Source of the DNA: Cranoglanis bouderius
Lineage: Eukaryota > Chordata > Actinopteri > Siluriformes > Cranoglanididae
DNA: 64,000 bases
Direction: 5' to 3'
Assembly (NCBI GenBank): GCA_023630585.1
Contig: CM042536.1
Coordinates: 22,893,904 to 22,957,903, forward strand
A program made the translations under genes and the position numbers. The notes beneath the pieces were generated by a model. It searched no databases. It was not told where the DNA came from and worked only from the letters and a program-made list of their open reading frames with translations. Position 1 is the first letter of the stretch, and every line of letters starts with the position of its first letter. Shown here piece after piece: positions 1-11,600 of this stretch.

Positions 1-104
1 TATCTTTTTTCTTCATATTTACTAATACATTTTTTAACTTAATGTATAAATCAATTTATTCCTTAATTATTTCCACATGATAAATATTTTTATATAATCA
101 TGTC

Positions 105-106
<2 letters not shown>

Positions 107-160
<54 letters not shown>
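107..160. repeat. (TTA)n microsatellite
   Basis: About 18 uninterrupted copies of the trinucleotide TTA. Confidence 0.95.
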
Positions 161-551
161 CTTTCTTAGTAAAATATAATATAATTAAAAATTTTTTTTT
201 TTTTTCTTAAAAAAATATAAAGTATTTTTTTATGTACTAATAGGCCTCTCAATATAATTAAAATGTATGCTTGGTCCAAATTACTATGAATTTTTAAAAA
301 ATTTATTTAGGAATAAATGTATTTATTTATAACATATATGTGTGTGTGTATGTGTGTGTTAAAAAATGTATATAATAAAATTAATAAATTATAAAAAATT
401 AATGTACACATCATATACATGTAATAAATATTTATTAATATAATTTGTACAATTACAAATACAATTATGTTCACAAATTTATCTTTTACATTTTAAAACA
501 ATGTATTCTTCTCTCTTTTATTTGTTATATATGTATAAAATGTACATACAT

Positions 552-685
<134 letters not shown>

Positions 686-1334
686 CTTTATTTATACACT
701 TATTTTAAAACACTAAGATCAGGGTCAGATTGTATTCTCTCAGTAATCTCTCACCTAAGGATCCAAAGAGCTGCGAAATGGTTCCACAGCTGTTTTTTTT
801 CTTCCTCTCTGAGGTAATTGTGTTCACAGCTGATAGCTCGCCATGTGTGGACTCATCATCAGTGAGGGATACGAGGCCAGGCCTGGGCGGCTCACGGCCG
901 TTTGTAGAATAAAATGGATGCCTAAATGATCTGCCTGAGGTCCAACCAGGCTAATTAGCTACTGTCAGGTCTTCGTAATCTCCGCTGATTTCCTCTCACT
1001 GCAATAACGCCCACAACGTTTCAACAATGTCCACTTAACTCTCATCATTATCCACTCCCACACCATTGCTGCGAGGCCTTCCGTTTGCATTTTGCTCTGC
1101 GTTAATATTACTTCACTGTAATTGTTTGCACTCGGTCACGTGAACATTACACAAGAGCCTATAAAGTGTTTATAACAGTTAGTGTAAAGCGAAATGTACA
1201 CAATTTCCCCTTTAACCACAAATGTAGCCGTGTCTACAGATTATAGCCTCATCACACACTCATCACACACTCATCACACACTCACACTGAAAGTCTCATT
1301 AACACCACTTAAACATCAAGATACAAATCATTAC

Positions 1335-1800
1335 TCCACAGCGCTGTTGATTTCTGGATTGTGATGGTGTTGATTAATTTTCTATAACTGCAGCTCTTGC
1401 AGTAGCGCAGCTGCAAATTATACAGTATTAATGCGCCTGTTCTAATATGTTATCGTTTCTATAGTAACAGCTCATTCACAGGGACTCGTACAGCGGATGC
1501 TCCACATTTATGGAAGGAGTCTCCAGTGTCAGCACTTTGTAACAGTCAGATGTAAAGCTGTAAATTTAAGTTTTCCAACATCTTCAGGACAGAGGAGTTT
1601 ACGCTTCTTTGCAAACTTTTTTCTTTCTCTGTGACAAAATACGACAAGCTGCGTTTTTTTTCTTGTCTTGTCTTATTAACTTCGACAGAGAGAGAGATAG
1701 AGAGAGAAAGAGAGGCTGGTGAGGAAAAGACTGTTTATAGCTGTTATAATGTAAGTCAGAACAGGAACTAACTGGTTTCATAGAAACATTAAATTAGATG
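1335..1800 (+). repeat. Dispersed repeat R1, copy 1
   Basis: This shares ordered blocks with the copies at 5155, 13383, 15475, 29150, 47695 and 55115. The blocks are a CTGGATTGTGATTGGT-like word with GTTGATTAATTTTCTATAAC, then GCAGCTGCAAAT, GTTATCGTTTCTATAG, GGAAGGAGTCTCCAGTGTCA and GAGAGGCTGGTGAGG, ending near GGAACTAACTGGTTTCA. No coding capacity is visible, so it is probably a non-autonomous DNA element. This copy carries a GA-rich expansion near 1690-1715. Confidence 0.75.
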
Positions 1801-3159
1801 TGAAATTTTCCAGAACTGTTGTTGGCTGTAGCAATGATGCTAGTGTTGAGCGTGTTATAATTCTGACATCTGTTTTTATACGGACCTTTTGAAGCTGCAG
1901 GAGTGGAGGGTACGTTCAATCAATCATACACAGTCTTATTTATTAGTTGTGTAACAATTATGCACATCATAATGCATATTTCTAGATTGTACCATTTTTA
2001 ATGAGGGATTGAAACACTTCTTGATTACGGTAAAAACAATAAACCAGGCTTCTCTGCTTCATGTTGATTATTTACCTGTACAACTCATCCCCTTAGACTG
2101 TTAAGTCAGTGCAAGGAATATTCCTGTGTATGTTACTAACATAATAAAATCTTCAAATGTTACAGTAGTCCTACATTATAAACCTGGAATGTTAAAGAAA
2201 TGTATCATGGTCAAGGCTTGGGGTTGCAGAAAATTCAGACTGTCCATTTGAGGTCATTTGGGAACTAATGTATGTCTGCCAAGTTCACTACTTAGCCATT
2301 GCTGATGAGTTTACTTCTGCCCAAATTAGTCCCACCTACTTTACTTAGGAAAATAGAAGAATTGGAAATGTACGCACTGAAATGCTTATTCAGTTATTTA
2401 TAACCTGCTCATGCACGTTGTATCATCGCAACACTGGTATTAACCCTAATTAGGAAGCAATTCCTGAACTTTCACAGGACTTTAAATAATCAAAATAATG
2501 TTTTTGGTTCATCTGAGCCACTGATCAAACTTTAAATCATGTAGTCTACATATGTGTGCATTTTTTTTTCATCACCGGTAACTAGATAAAGATCCGAATC
2601 ATTTGAACTGTACATACAAGTAACAGTGAAATGTAACTATAAACAGACAAAAAGTAAAATAATGTCATTGCTGAGGTATAAGAGGAATAAAACGCTGTTG
2701 CTATAGGAAAATGATCCCTTTTGGTGTGATAACACTAGCTCCACTTCATCACACCACCCTGTCGCTGATTATTTTTCCATATAACATGAGGACAAAACGG
2801 TGGTCATGCTAAACTGGAGGCCATAAGCTTGTATTACCTGTTAGACACACATCAGCCTCACAGCTCCAGCTTTTTTAAGTAGTACAAGCACAGTATGACT
2901 TAACTCCATAAACTGCAAAACATTTTTCAGGGTCAATCAGAAATTCAATAACAGCGTTTAACAAAAACACTCCATGCTTCGTGCAAGTCGTGAGTTTTAC
3001 CGCTGTGCATCTGAAAGGGGAATTAAAAAACTATTTCCGCTGTTATGACTGAAGCGTGGTGAGATTTTGTGTGTGAAGTGTGCTGTTAGAGCCACTTATC
3101 CCTCCATTACACAACTCAATTGACAGGCCACGTGTGTTTCATTTTCACACGTTTATTCA
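1801..3159. other. Intergenic, no gene seen
   Basis: Ordinary AT-biased sequence apart from one R2 fragment (2672-2790). I see no open frame with domain content, no exon with flanking splice signals and no further repeat I recognise. Confidence 0.5.
2672..2790. repeat. Dispersed foldback repeat R2 fragment
   Basis: The stretch with AGGAATAAAACGCTGTTGCT, GGAAAATGATCCC, TGATTATTTTTCCAT and AACATGAGGACAAAACG is a degraded copy of the family seen better at 31755-31890, 35690-35770, 47695 and 55115. In those copies the two ends are inverted relatives of each other (GGACGTGCTGTT near one end, AGCACGTCC-like near the other). Confidence 0.55.
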
Positions 3160-4075
3160 TTTTCATTTACCAGACATTTTATGCATTTATTCATTTAGCA
3201 GACGCTTTTATCCAAAGCGATATATCATGGGGAGAACAATACAAGTATTGAGTTGTAGAGAAGTAAAGTGCGCAGAGTAGAGGTGTAAGTGCAGAATGTT
3301 TTTTTTTTTGTTTTTTTTTTAAATATATAACTGTGGGGAGGGGGATCAAGTTAGGGGTTAGTTAAGTGTTCATGGAAGAAGTGGGTCTTTAGCCGTTTTT
3401 TGAAGATTCTGCTGTCCAGATCGAGGATGGAAGTTCGTTCCACCACTGAGGGACAGTCAGTTTGAAGGTTCTGGAAAGGGACCTCATGCCTCGCTGAGTA
3501 GGCACTATACCAGGCGTTGGACCTTAACTGATGGCAGGTTGCATGAGGGAACATGAACCTCAAGGAGAGTGTTGAGGTATGGAGGTGCTGTTCCAGACAG
3601 GGTCTTGTACGTGAGCATCAAGGCCTTGAATTTGATGCGGGCGACTACAGGAAGCCAGTGGAGGGAGATGAAGAGGGGTGTGACATCGGTTCTTTTGGGC
3701 TGGTTGAAGACGAGGCGTGCTGCTGCATTCTGAATCATCTGAAGGGGTTTGATGGAGGTGTATGGTGAGGTTGTGGTTGATTGAGGGGAAGGCAGGGATG
3801 ACGAGAAGCTCCGTCTTTTTGCCAAGTTGAGCTTAAGGTGGTGTTCCCTCATCCAGTTTGAGATGTCAGACAGGCAGGCAGAGATGCGTAGTGAGACGGA
3901 TGGATCATCAGGCTGGAAGGACAAATAGAGCTGGGTGTCATCAGCATAGCAGTGATATGAGAAGCCATGAGACTCAATCACAGGTATAAATAGAAAAGAG
4001 CAGTGGACCCAGAACTGACCCCTGGGGAACTTCAGTTGTGAGTTGCTGAGTTTCGGAAACCCCTCCCCTCCACAA
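3160..4075 (-). mobile_element. 5'-truncated non-LTR retrotransposon (L2/Rex1-like LINE)
   Basis: The minus strand encodes the C-terminal part of a non-LTR reverse transcriptase. VPQGSVLGPLLF (about 3995-4030) is followed by CYADDTQLYLSF, the YADD catalytic motif, and DISNWMREHHLKLNLAK. After a gap come QNAAARLVFNQPKR, SLHWLPVVARIKFKALMLTY and SGTAPPYLN, then a KTHFFHEHL-type end. The family normally has many more residues between LNLAK and QNAAARL, so a large internal deletion plus a frameshift is present. The element's 3' end lies at the low-coordinate side, where 3190-3222 reads in complement as the familiar fish LINE tail CTTTGGATAAAAGCGTCTGC followed by TAAATGAATAAATG. Dead copy. The clade name rests on motif recall; the LINE call is firm. 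Confidence 0.85.
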
Positions 4076-4689
4076 TACCTTGAAGGATCATTCAGAAATA
4101 GGAATAGACCAATATCTGATAAGTGGTACGACCCGGTCGGTCCTGTTATTCATTATTAAATAAAAACCCAAACTCTGGAATATAACAGGAAAAGTGAGGA
4201 GTTGGTTTTATAAACCGGTCACGTCACCTGATCCATTGACGAGATTTTGGTTGGAGAATCTCAGTCACTCTTATTAGAGTAATATGCTACGTAATAAATG
4301 AAACCATGAACAATTAACATCATGTCGAGAAAAAAAAGCAGAATTTTAAAAATGTTCAATTTCTGTTTTTTTCTGTATATTTGTACTTAATATATTTATG
4401 ACCTCATGTTGTAAAGTGTCTCTCAGAGCCATCGAACTGAACCCCAGCAACATATTAATTTTTGAGAAATGATGCAATAAAATGTTTGTAGTGGATTTTT
4501 ATTTCTGATGACTGTGTCCTTGTTGTACTTTTTCCATTAAAAATTCATCTAATATATAGATTATGTAGATTAGCAACACTTTAACCATGCTAAATGTCAT
4601 TACCATCAGCACACATACACACAAACACACACACGTGTATTAACAACACTGCCACTATTAATAGACTTGTGTTTCATTCATAAACATGC
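4076..4689. other. Intergenic, no gene seen
   Basis: AT-biased sequence between the LINE fragment and the GC-rich putative promoter. It ends in a short CA-rich run (about 4610-4636). No feature supported. Confidence 0.5.
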
Positions 4690-4960
4690 GGCAGGATGTG
4701 GGTGGGTGAGGCGTCTGAGCGGGAAATGTGTCACCGCTCCTTCCTGCACACGTGAACGTTGCTCCGTTACCCGATTCTCCTCCGTTAATCCCACTCAACC
4801 CATCCGCCTCCCCTCCGTTGCCATGGAGACGTCATCCCTATGGTAACTTGGCGCCCTTTTTGCGGACCGTCTCAACCCTGATGATGTACAGCTTGCCTCG
4901 CCTTGCCTTGCTTTGCCTTCCCAAGGAATCATGGGAAATCCGGCTGATTAGAGGAGATCA
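4690..4960 (+). promoter_or_regulatory. GC-rich block, candidate kncn promoter or enhancer
   Basis: This is a local island of GC-rich, CpG-containing sequence in AT-rich surroundings. It contains an E-box CACGTG (4749-4754), an X-box-like site (4817-4830) directly followed by a second half-site ending GGTAAC (4847), and an E2F-like TTGGCGCC (4848-4855). It lies 3.1 kb upstream of the kncn start codon on the same strand. Kinocilin is a ciliary protein, and RFX factors acting through X-boxes are the standard regulators of ciliary genes, so the location makes sense. No TATA box or 5' UTR exon boundary can be fixed from sequence alone, so promoter versus distal enhancer is open. Confidence 0.45.
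4817..4847. promoter_or_regulatory. X-box-like RFX site plus adjacent half-site
   Basis: GTTGCCATGGAGAC reads in complement as GTCTCCATGGCAAC, a textbook X-box (consensus roughly GTNNCC-AT-RGNAAC). It is abutted without spacer by a 17-mer ending TATGGTAAC, a second half-site. Tandem X-boxes are more convincing than single ones. Confidence 0.5.
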
Positions 4961-5154
4961 GATTAGGGAACTTCATCCAAAGTTGATCAGAGATTAGAAA
5001 ATTCATTTAATTATCCGTTAATATGGTTTTATATACGTTACAGAAGTGGAAAAAAAAATAACAGTGTAAAAAATAATAATATTAAAAAGAAAATAAATGT
5101 CAGTAATAAAGTGTCATTGAAGAACAAATCTAAATAATATTTTAAAAAATTTGT

Positions 5155-5490
5155 AAAGAATAAAACACTGCTGTTACAGTAGAGTAGTAAACTCCTCTGT
5201 TTTGAAGATGCCAGAAAAATGAAAGTTACAGAGTTACCTCTGACACTGGAGACTCCTTCCAGAAAACTTCACCTCATCAATGAATTTTTATTCTTTTTGT
5301 TTACATGGAGCGCCCGCCGTACGAGTCCTTGTGAACGAGCTGTTGCTATAGAAACGATAACGTATTAGAACAAGCTTATTAATATAAACCTGCACTACTG
5401 TCAGAGCTGCTGTTATAGAAAAGTCATCAACACCTTCTCTCCTGACCAATCACAATCCAGAACTCGACAGCACTGTGAGGTAGATGTGGA
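5155..5490 (-). repeat. Dispersed repeat R1, copy 2
   Basis: This is the complement of the R1 order. CACTGGAGACTCCTTCCA is followed by TACGAGTCCTTGTGAACGAG, TATAGAAACGATAACGTATT, TTAATATAAACCTG and CCAATCACAATCCAGAACTC. A stretch in the middle (about 5165-5215) resembles the insertion carried by copy 1 (CTCCTCTGT...GAAGATG), so these two copies form a subgroup. Confidence 0.75.
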
Positions 5491-5663
5491 TTTTTAGTCT
5501 CAGTGATTAAATGAAGTGTCCTTCACTGAACCACGCTCCTGTTATACAATCTGTTTTTACTGCTCCGTAGTTAAAAAACATCCTCACCAGGAGATCAGGA
5601 ACATCAAGTCATTACTGAGATGAGTTTTACAGTGTAACCAGATAGAGCTCAACACGAGCAGGA

Positions 5664-5664
<1 letters not shown>

Positions 5665-5754
<90 letters not shown>
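5665..5754. repeat. (TG)45 microsatellite
   Basis: Ninety bases of uninterrupted alternating T and G, a likely polymorphic marker in the kncn upstream region. Confidence 0.95.
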
Positions 5755-5757
<3 letters not shown>

Positions 5758-7150
5758 AGCCTGTGGAACAGCATGTAATTTGAATAATTTAAAAGATGAA
5801 TGGAGTGTGTGTGCCGTTTCTCATACAGTACTCTTGGATATATTCGTGTTAACTGAGTCATAACAATCCACCGTGAATAAGATTCAGCAATTAATGTAGT
5901 AAAGCGCCCACACACTCTCATTTATTCACAAAAACACACACATCGGAGTCAGCCGGTGTTATATTCGGCTAAACAATGCTGGCCAAAACACGTTTGCACA
6001 AAGTTTCCTTTGCTTTACATTTGCTTCTTTATTTATTTTTACACTCTGAGCCATGAGCTTAGCTAACAGTTAAGGGATGCTTATAGCTACCAGTTTAGTA
6101 TCGTGTGCTAAGGGCTGCATTCAGAGTTGATGAAGGTACATCGATATTTACGTGGGGGAAAGTAGACAGAGTTGGGTTAACTAAATTGGATTTTCGGACA
6201 CATTCCATATTCAGACTATTAAAATCACCTGCATGTAGTACACACCTCTGAAGTTGCCAGATATTTATCTTGAGTAGAAGCATCTAAACACAAACACTCG
6301 CCTTTAAACCGGAAAAAAACGTGGTTGGTTGTGGGGTTATGGGGGGGTTAATGTGTAATAAAATGTAATATGATGTAACATAATTTCAAATGAACACTCT
6401 AATACGATGATATACAATATGAATGAGAAGCTTTTGTGAAATGCGTTGAAATAAATCTAATAGGAGTCTCGTATATTGCCAATATATTACTGAATAGTCC
6501 TAGTTGTAATTATCATATTAAATGATCCCATTGCAAAACAAAATGGCTTCCGCACTCATTATTCAGCAGCGCACAGAATACTGGGGGATAAATGGGGAAT
6601 TTAATCACGCTTTTAACTCGCTCTGTAAGTGTTATTGAGATGACGTTAGTGAACGCTGATGGTTAGAGTGGTAGTGTGTATTAAAGGAGTGTGTATAACA
6701 GAGAATGTGTGATTAAAATGCTGTAATATTCAGTAGTAGGGAAATGAAAGGAGCTGCATTGAGAAACACGGCTATTAGTGGTGGCCTAGCCGGACCTTGT
6801 TAAACTGATTAGCCTCCATCAATCAGGTCCTAATTAGTGTGGAGTTGGAGCCGGAATGTGACGCAGGAAACCGGAGCAGGATCGTTAAACATGGATGAGG
6901 CAGTGGGAGAAAGTGGAACACACACACAATGGACTTTAAGGAGAGTTACAGTCAATCTGCTGGCTTTAAAACTCCGTCCTGATCACACACTCTGTCTGCT
7001 GCCAGGTTACAGGTTTGTGTGTATGTGTGAACAAATATGAATGAGTGTACAGGTGTGTGGGACTGTTACAGGTGAGTGTGTGTTTGGGGTGTTTTTGGGT
7101 GTGCGAGTGTCGTTTTAGCTCCTGTCCTCTCTGTGAAGGGTGTGTCTGAG
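5755..7150. other. kncn upstream region, no gene seen
   Basis: No coding segment supported. Around 6780-6845 there is a run of homeodomain-like TAAT/ATTA words (GATTAGCCTCCATCAATC, CCTAATTAG) followed by GC-richer sequence to about 7000. This could hold a 5' UTR exon or regulatory element of kncn, but no diagnostic splice or TATA signal is visible. Confidence 0.4.
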
Positions 7151-7662
7151 GTGTGTTTCAGGTCTGCATGTGTTTAAGGTGTGTTTCAGGTGTTCGTATG
7201 TGTTTCAGGTGTTCGTGTGTGTTTCAGGTGTTTAGGGTGTATTTCAGGTGTTCGTGTGTGTTTCAGGTGTTTTGGTGTGCTTCAGGTGTTTAGGGGGTGT
7301 TTCAGGTGTTCGGGTGTGTTTCAGGTGTTTAGGGTGTGTTTCAGGTGTTTAGGGTGTATTTCAGATGTTCGGGTGTATTTCAGGTGTTTGGGTGTGCTTC
7401 AGGTGTTTAGGGGGTGTTTCAGGTGTTTAGGGTGTGTTTCAGGTGTTCAGGTGTGTTTCAGGTGTTTAGTGTGTGTTTCAGATGTTCAGGTGTGTTTCAG
7501 GTGTTTAGGGGGTGTTTCAGGTGTTCGGGTGTGTTTCAGGTGTTTAGGGTATGTTTCAGGTGTTTAGGGTGTGTTTCAGATGTTTAGGGGGTGTTTCAGG
7601 TGTTTAGGGTGTGTTTCAGGTGTTCGGGTGTGTTTCAGGTGTTTAGGGGGTGTTTCAGGTGA
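7151..7662 (+). repeat. 18-19 bp minisatellite just upstream of kncn exon 1
   Basis: About 25-28 imperfect copies of a unit close to GTGTGTTTCAGGTGTTTAGG, with variants TTCGGGT, TTTAGGGG and TTCAGAT. Every unit contains TTTCAG followed by GT, so the array is a string of splice-acceptor-like trinucleotides without good polypyrimidine tracts. Because unit lengths are mixed but mostly stop-free, one frame stays open for over 100 codons; that reading frame is a by-product and not a gene. Confidence 0.9.
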
Positions 7663-7850
7663 GTGTGTGTGTGTGTGTGCGTCTCTCCAGGTGTGTTTTC
7701 AGTGCATCAGCTTTGTTCCTGTCCTCTCTTTGTGTGTGTGTGTGTTTCAGGTGTGTATCAGCCAAATGTGTGTGTTTCAGGTGTGTATTAATGTACTCTC
7801 CCATTCCTGTTTTTGCTTCACAGATCTATTTCAGGGTGTAAGTGAGTCTC

Positions 7851-7852
<2 letters not shown>

Positions 7853-7907
<55 letters not shown>

Positions 7908-7964
7908 GATGTGTGGATGCATGCATGTGAGTGTGTTTTGTCCGTGTGTGTGTGTGTGTGTGTG
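7853..7964. repeat. TG-rich tracts abutting the kncn start codon
   Basis: A (GT)n run at 7853-7904 and a second at 7945-7964, separated by a short TGGATGTGTGGATGCATGCATG spacer. The second run ends in TGTGA directly before the kncn ATG, so the microsatellite lies within the probable 5' leader. Confidence 0.85.
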
Positions 7965-7965
7965 A

Positions 7966-8113
7966 ATGAACGCTGTCAGTATTGGGGAGTACCATGGGCT
8001 GCGGGTGGGCTCGGCCCTCCTCAGTATCGTATCCGGCTGCATCATCATCGGTGTATCTAAAGACTGTGATGCAGACGCTGTGGGGGGAGTTTTCCTCGGA
8101 GCAGGAGGACTGG
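7966..8113 (+). CDS. kncn: kncn coding exon 1
   Basis: Encodes residues 1-49 and the first base of codon 50: the start, helix 1, the SKDCDADAVG loop and most of helix 2. Donor G|GTGAGG at 8114. The start context is weak (T at -3), but the preceding TGA excludes a longer frame. Confidence 0.93.
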
Positions 8114-8592
8114 GTGAGGAAGCTCACTTTAATCTCACAATTTCATTTTAAACAATCACTTAGGCATGAAATTTTAAAGCACGTACACATCTGTCCACTT
8201 TATTATGTGAAAATGTAAAATGGGTAGTTTTGACCGGCTCAGATCAGATCAGATCAGAAGAGAATAGAAGAGAAGAGAAGAGAAGAGAAGAGAAAGAGAA
8301 GAGATGAGACGAGAAGAGAAGAGATGAGACAAGACGAGAAGAGGCGAGAAAAGAAGAAACGAGAAGAGAAGAGATGAGAAGAGAAGAGAAGGGAAAGAGT
8401 CGACAGTCTTGAGGAGAAACTGAGCCACTTTTCCTTTCAGTCAGCGATCATCTGATCCAACAGCTGTAACCCAAACCACTCGATCACTGAGAGGAGAAAC
8501 TCATTCACACAGCCTCCAACATGATGCTGATGCACTTTGACCTTTTGGGCGACACCTATCGTGAAATCGTGTCATGTGGCAGCTACCGAGGA

Positions 8593-8636
<44 letters not shown>

Positions 8637-11600
8637 GTGTGTTTGAAAACGTGCAAAATAATAACAATAAGTCTTGCCTGTTTTGCAAGTTTACCTCGAT
8701 GAATATGCAAGTTGTGGCGGATTAGTGGGCGGAGTCAATGTAAAGACAAACGAATACAACTGAAGTGCAGCCTGTAAATTTGGGCAAACTCGTTTCGGTC
8801 ATTAACATTAAATAAGTAAACTTGGGAGTTTTGGGAATGTTTATAGGGAAACGCAAAGACATTCAGATAACAAAACAGAAGCAGAGAGCCGAAATGAGGA
8901 AATAATTAGAGGAACAGATGAAAGATAAAGAGAGGAGCGATAAGAGACAGGTGTAAACAGCGATTAGGGGAATTAGAGAAACCAGAAAGTAAACAGAAGA
9001 GTTAATAGCACCAAATGAGAAGCTAAATACACAAAATAAATCATTATTCACAGTCCTGTACTCGAGAGGTGTTAGTGCGTTGTGGGTAATTTGTACCCGA
9101 TGTTCTCTTGATCCTGAGCTTTTCAGCCACAGTATCTACACAGATTGATTGATTTATTTATTTATTTAATTGTAGTGTGTGATAAACACTCAATCTTTCC
9201 CTAAAAACAAATTCCAGTAAATGATATGATAATAATATTAACTCATAGGAATGAATATTAATAATATTCTGTTCCAGACAGAAAAGTACAGATAGACAGC
9301 TACACATAGAAAGACAGACAGACAGAGACATACCTGTAGTATACCAGAGACAGGCAGACAGACATATAACTCAACAGACAGAAAGACACCACACACAGGT
9401 GCATCTCAATAAATTCGAATGTCATGGAAAAGTTAATTTATTTCAGTAATTCAACTCAAATTGTGAAACTCGTGTATTAAATAAATTCAGTGCACACAGA
9501 CTGAAGTAGTTTAAATCTTTGGTTCTTTTAATTGTGATGATTTTGGCTCACATTTAACAAAAACCCACCAATTCACTATCTCAACAAATTAGAATACTTC
9601 ATAAGACCAATAAAAAAAACATTTTTAGTGAATTGTTGGCCTTCTGGAAAGTATGTTCATTTACTGTACATGTACTCAATACTTGGTAGGGGCTCCTTTT
9701 TCTTTAAATGCTGCCTCAATTCAGCGCGGCATGGAGGTGATCAGTTTGTGGCACTGCTGAGGTGGTATGGAAGCCCAGGTTTCTTTGACAGTGGCCTTCA
9801 GCTCATCTGCATTTTTTGGTCTCTTGTTTCTCATTTTCCTCTTGACAATACCCCATAGAGAATCTATGGGGTTCAGGTCTGGTGAGTTTGCTGGCCAGTC
9901 AAGCACACCAACACCATGGTCATTTAACCAACTTTTGGTGCTTTTGGCAGTGTGGGCAGGTGCCAAATCCTGCTGGAAAATGAAATCAGCATCTTCAAAA
10001 AGCTGGTCAGCAGAAGGAAGCATGAAGTGCTCCAAAATTTCTTGGTAAACGGGTGCATTGACTTTGGTTTTCAAAAAACACAATGGACCAACACCAGCAG
10101 ATGACATTGCACCCCAAATCATCACAGACTGTAGAAACTTAACACTGGACTTCAAGCAGCTTGGGCTATGAGCTTCTCCACCCTTCCTCCAGACTCTAGG
10201 ACTTTGGTTTCCAAATGAAATACAAAACTTGCCCTCATCTGAAAAGAGGACTTTGGACCATTGGGCAACAGTCCAGTTCTTCTTCTCCTTAGCCCAGGTA
10301 AGACGCCTCTGACGTTGTCTGTGGTTCAGGAGTGGCTTAACAAGAGGAATACGACAACTGTAGCCAAATTCCTTGACACGTCTGGGTGTGGTGGCTCTTG
10401 ATGCCTTGACCCCAGCCTCAGTCCATTCCTTGTGAAGTTCACTCAAATTCTTGAATAGATTTTGCTTGACAATCCTCATAAGGCTGCGGTTCTCTCGGTT
10501 GGTTGTGCATCTTTTTCTTCCACACTTTTTCCTTCCACTCAACTTTCTGTTAACATGCTTGGATACAGCACTCTGTGAACAGCCAGCTTCTTTGGCAATG
10601 AATGTTCGTGGCTTACCTAGTGAATCAAACTGAGAGACCATTTTGAAGGCTCAGGAAACCTTTGCAGGTGTTTTGAGTTGATTAGCTGATTGGCATGTCA
10701 CCATATTCTAATTTGTTGAGATAGTGAATTGGTGGGTTTTTGTTAAACGTGAGCCAAAATCATCACAATTAAAAGAACCAAAGACTTAAACTACTTCAGT
10801 CTGTGGCATTGAATTTATTTAATACACGAGTTTCACAATTTGAGTTGAATTACTGAAATAAATGAACTTTTCCATGACATTCTAATTTATTGAGATGCAC
10901 CTGTACACAGCTTGACAGACAGGAAGACAGATGTACAAACAAACAGACAAACAGACACGTACAGACACACAGCATGACAGACAGACAGACAGACAAACAC
11001 ATTGTTCCACAAGTCCAATATCATAGTAATTATAAAATCGGTGGTAACGTCACTGCATTGTGAGATATTAAAATGTTTTTTTTTCTCTCTCGTTTTTTGT
11101 GCTACAGGTCTCCTGATCTCCGTGTATCCGTTTATCAAAGCCTGGTTCAACGTCCATCACATTTTACCCAACATCGGTGCGATTTTTTCTTTTTATTTTC
11201 TCAGAATCGTTATTTAATAATTTTATTGGCTCCCAATTGAATAAAATTTTTCTCCCAGGAAACTTCAGGGTGCATCCAATTGCTCCAACTCTGGCCCCTG
11301 AACAGCCCTCTGACTCCCTCAGAAGAGAAGGTAAGTGCACTTAGCTAGTCATTAGCTAGACGTTAGCTAGTTTTTTTCTAGCTTTCTAGCAACCAACATG
11401 GACAGGTTAGCAAGCAACCTAGATAGTTCACATACTTACAATGTACACAACTTTCTTTATACACAAGAAACTTAAATAGTATTTAAAATTTATCTGAAGC
11501 TGGAGAAACGTTCAGCGGTTTATCAGGATTTGTTTTGGACTAGCCTGACGTCACAGCGGCTTATGTAATCCACTCTTAATTTAGTGTTTGTTGGCGGACG

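Noticed and set aside
3553..3768. Plus-strand frame over the LINE fragment
   Set aside because: Antisense of the reverse transcriptase.
7181..7930. Open frames of 119-128 codons rich in Cys, Val, Phe and Arg
   Set aside because: Produced by the minisatellite unit; frame openness follows from a stop-free unit and not from selection.
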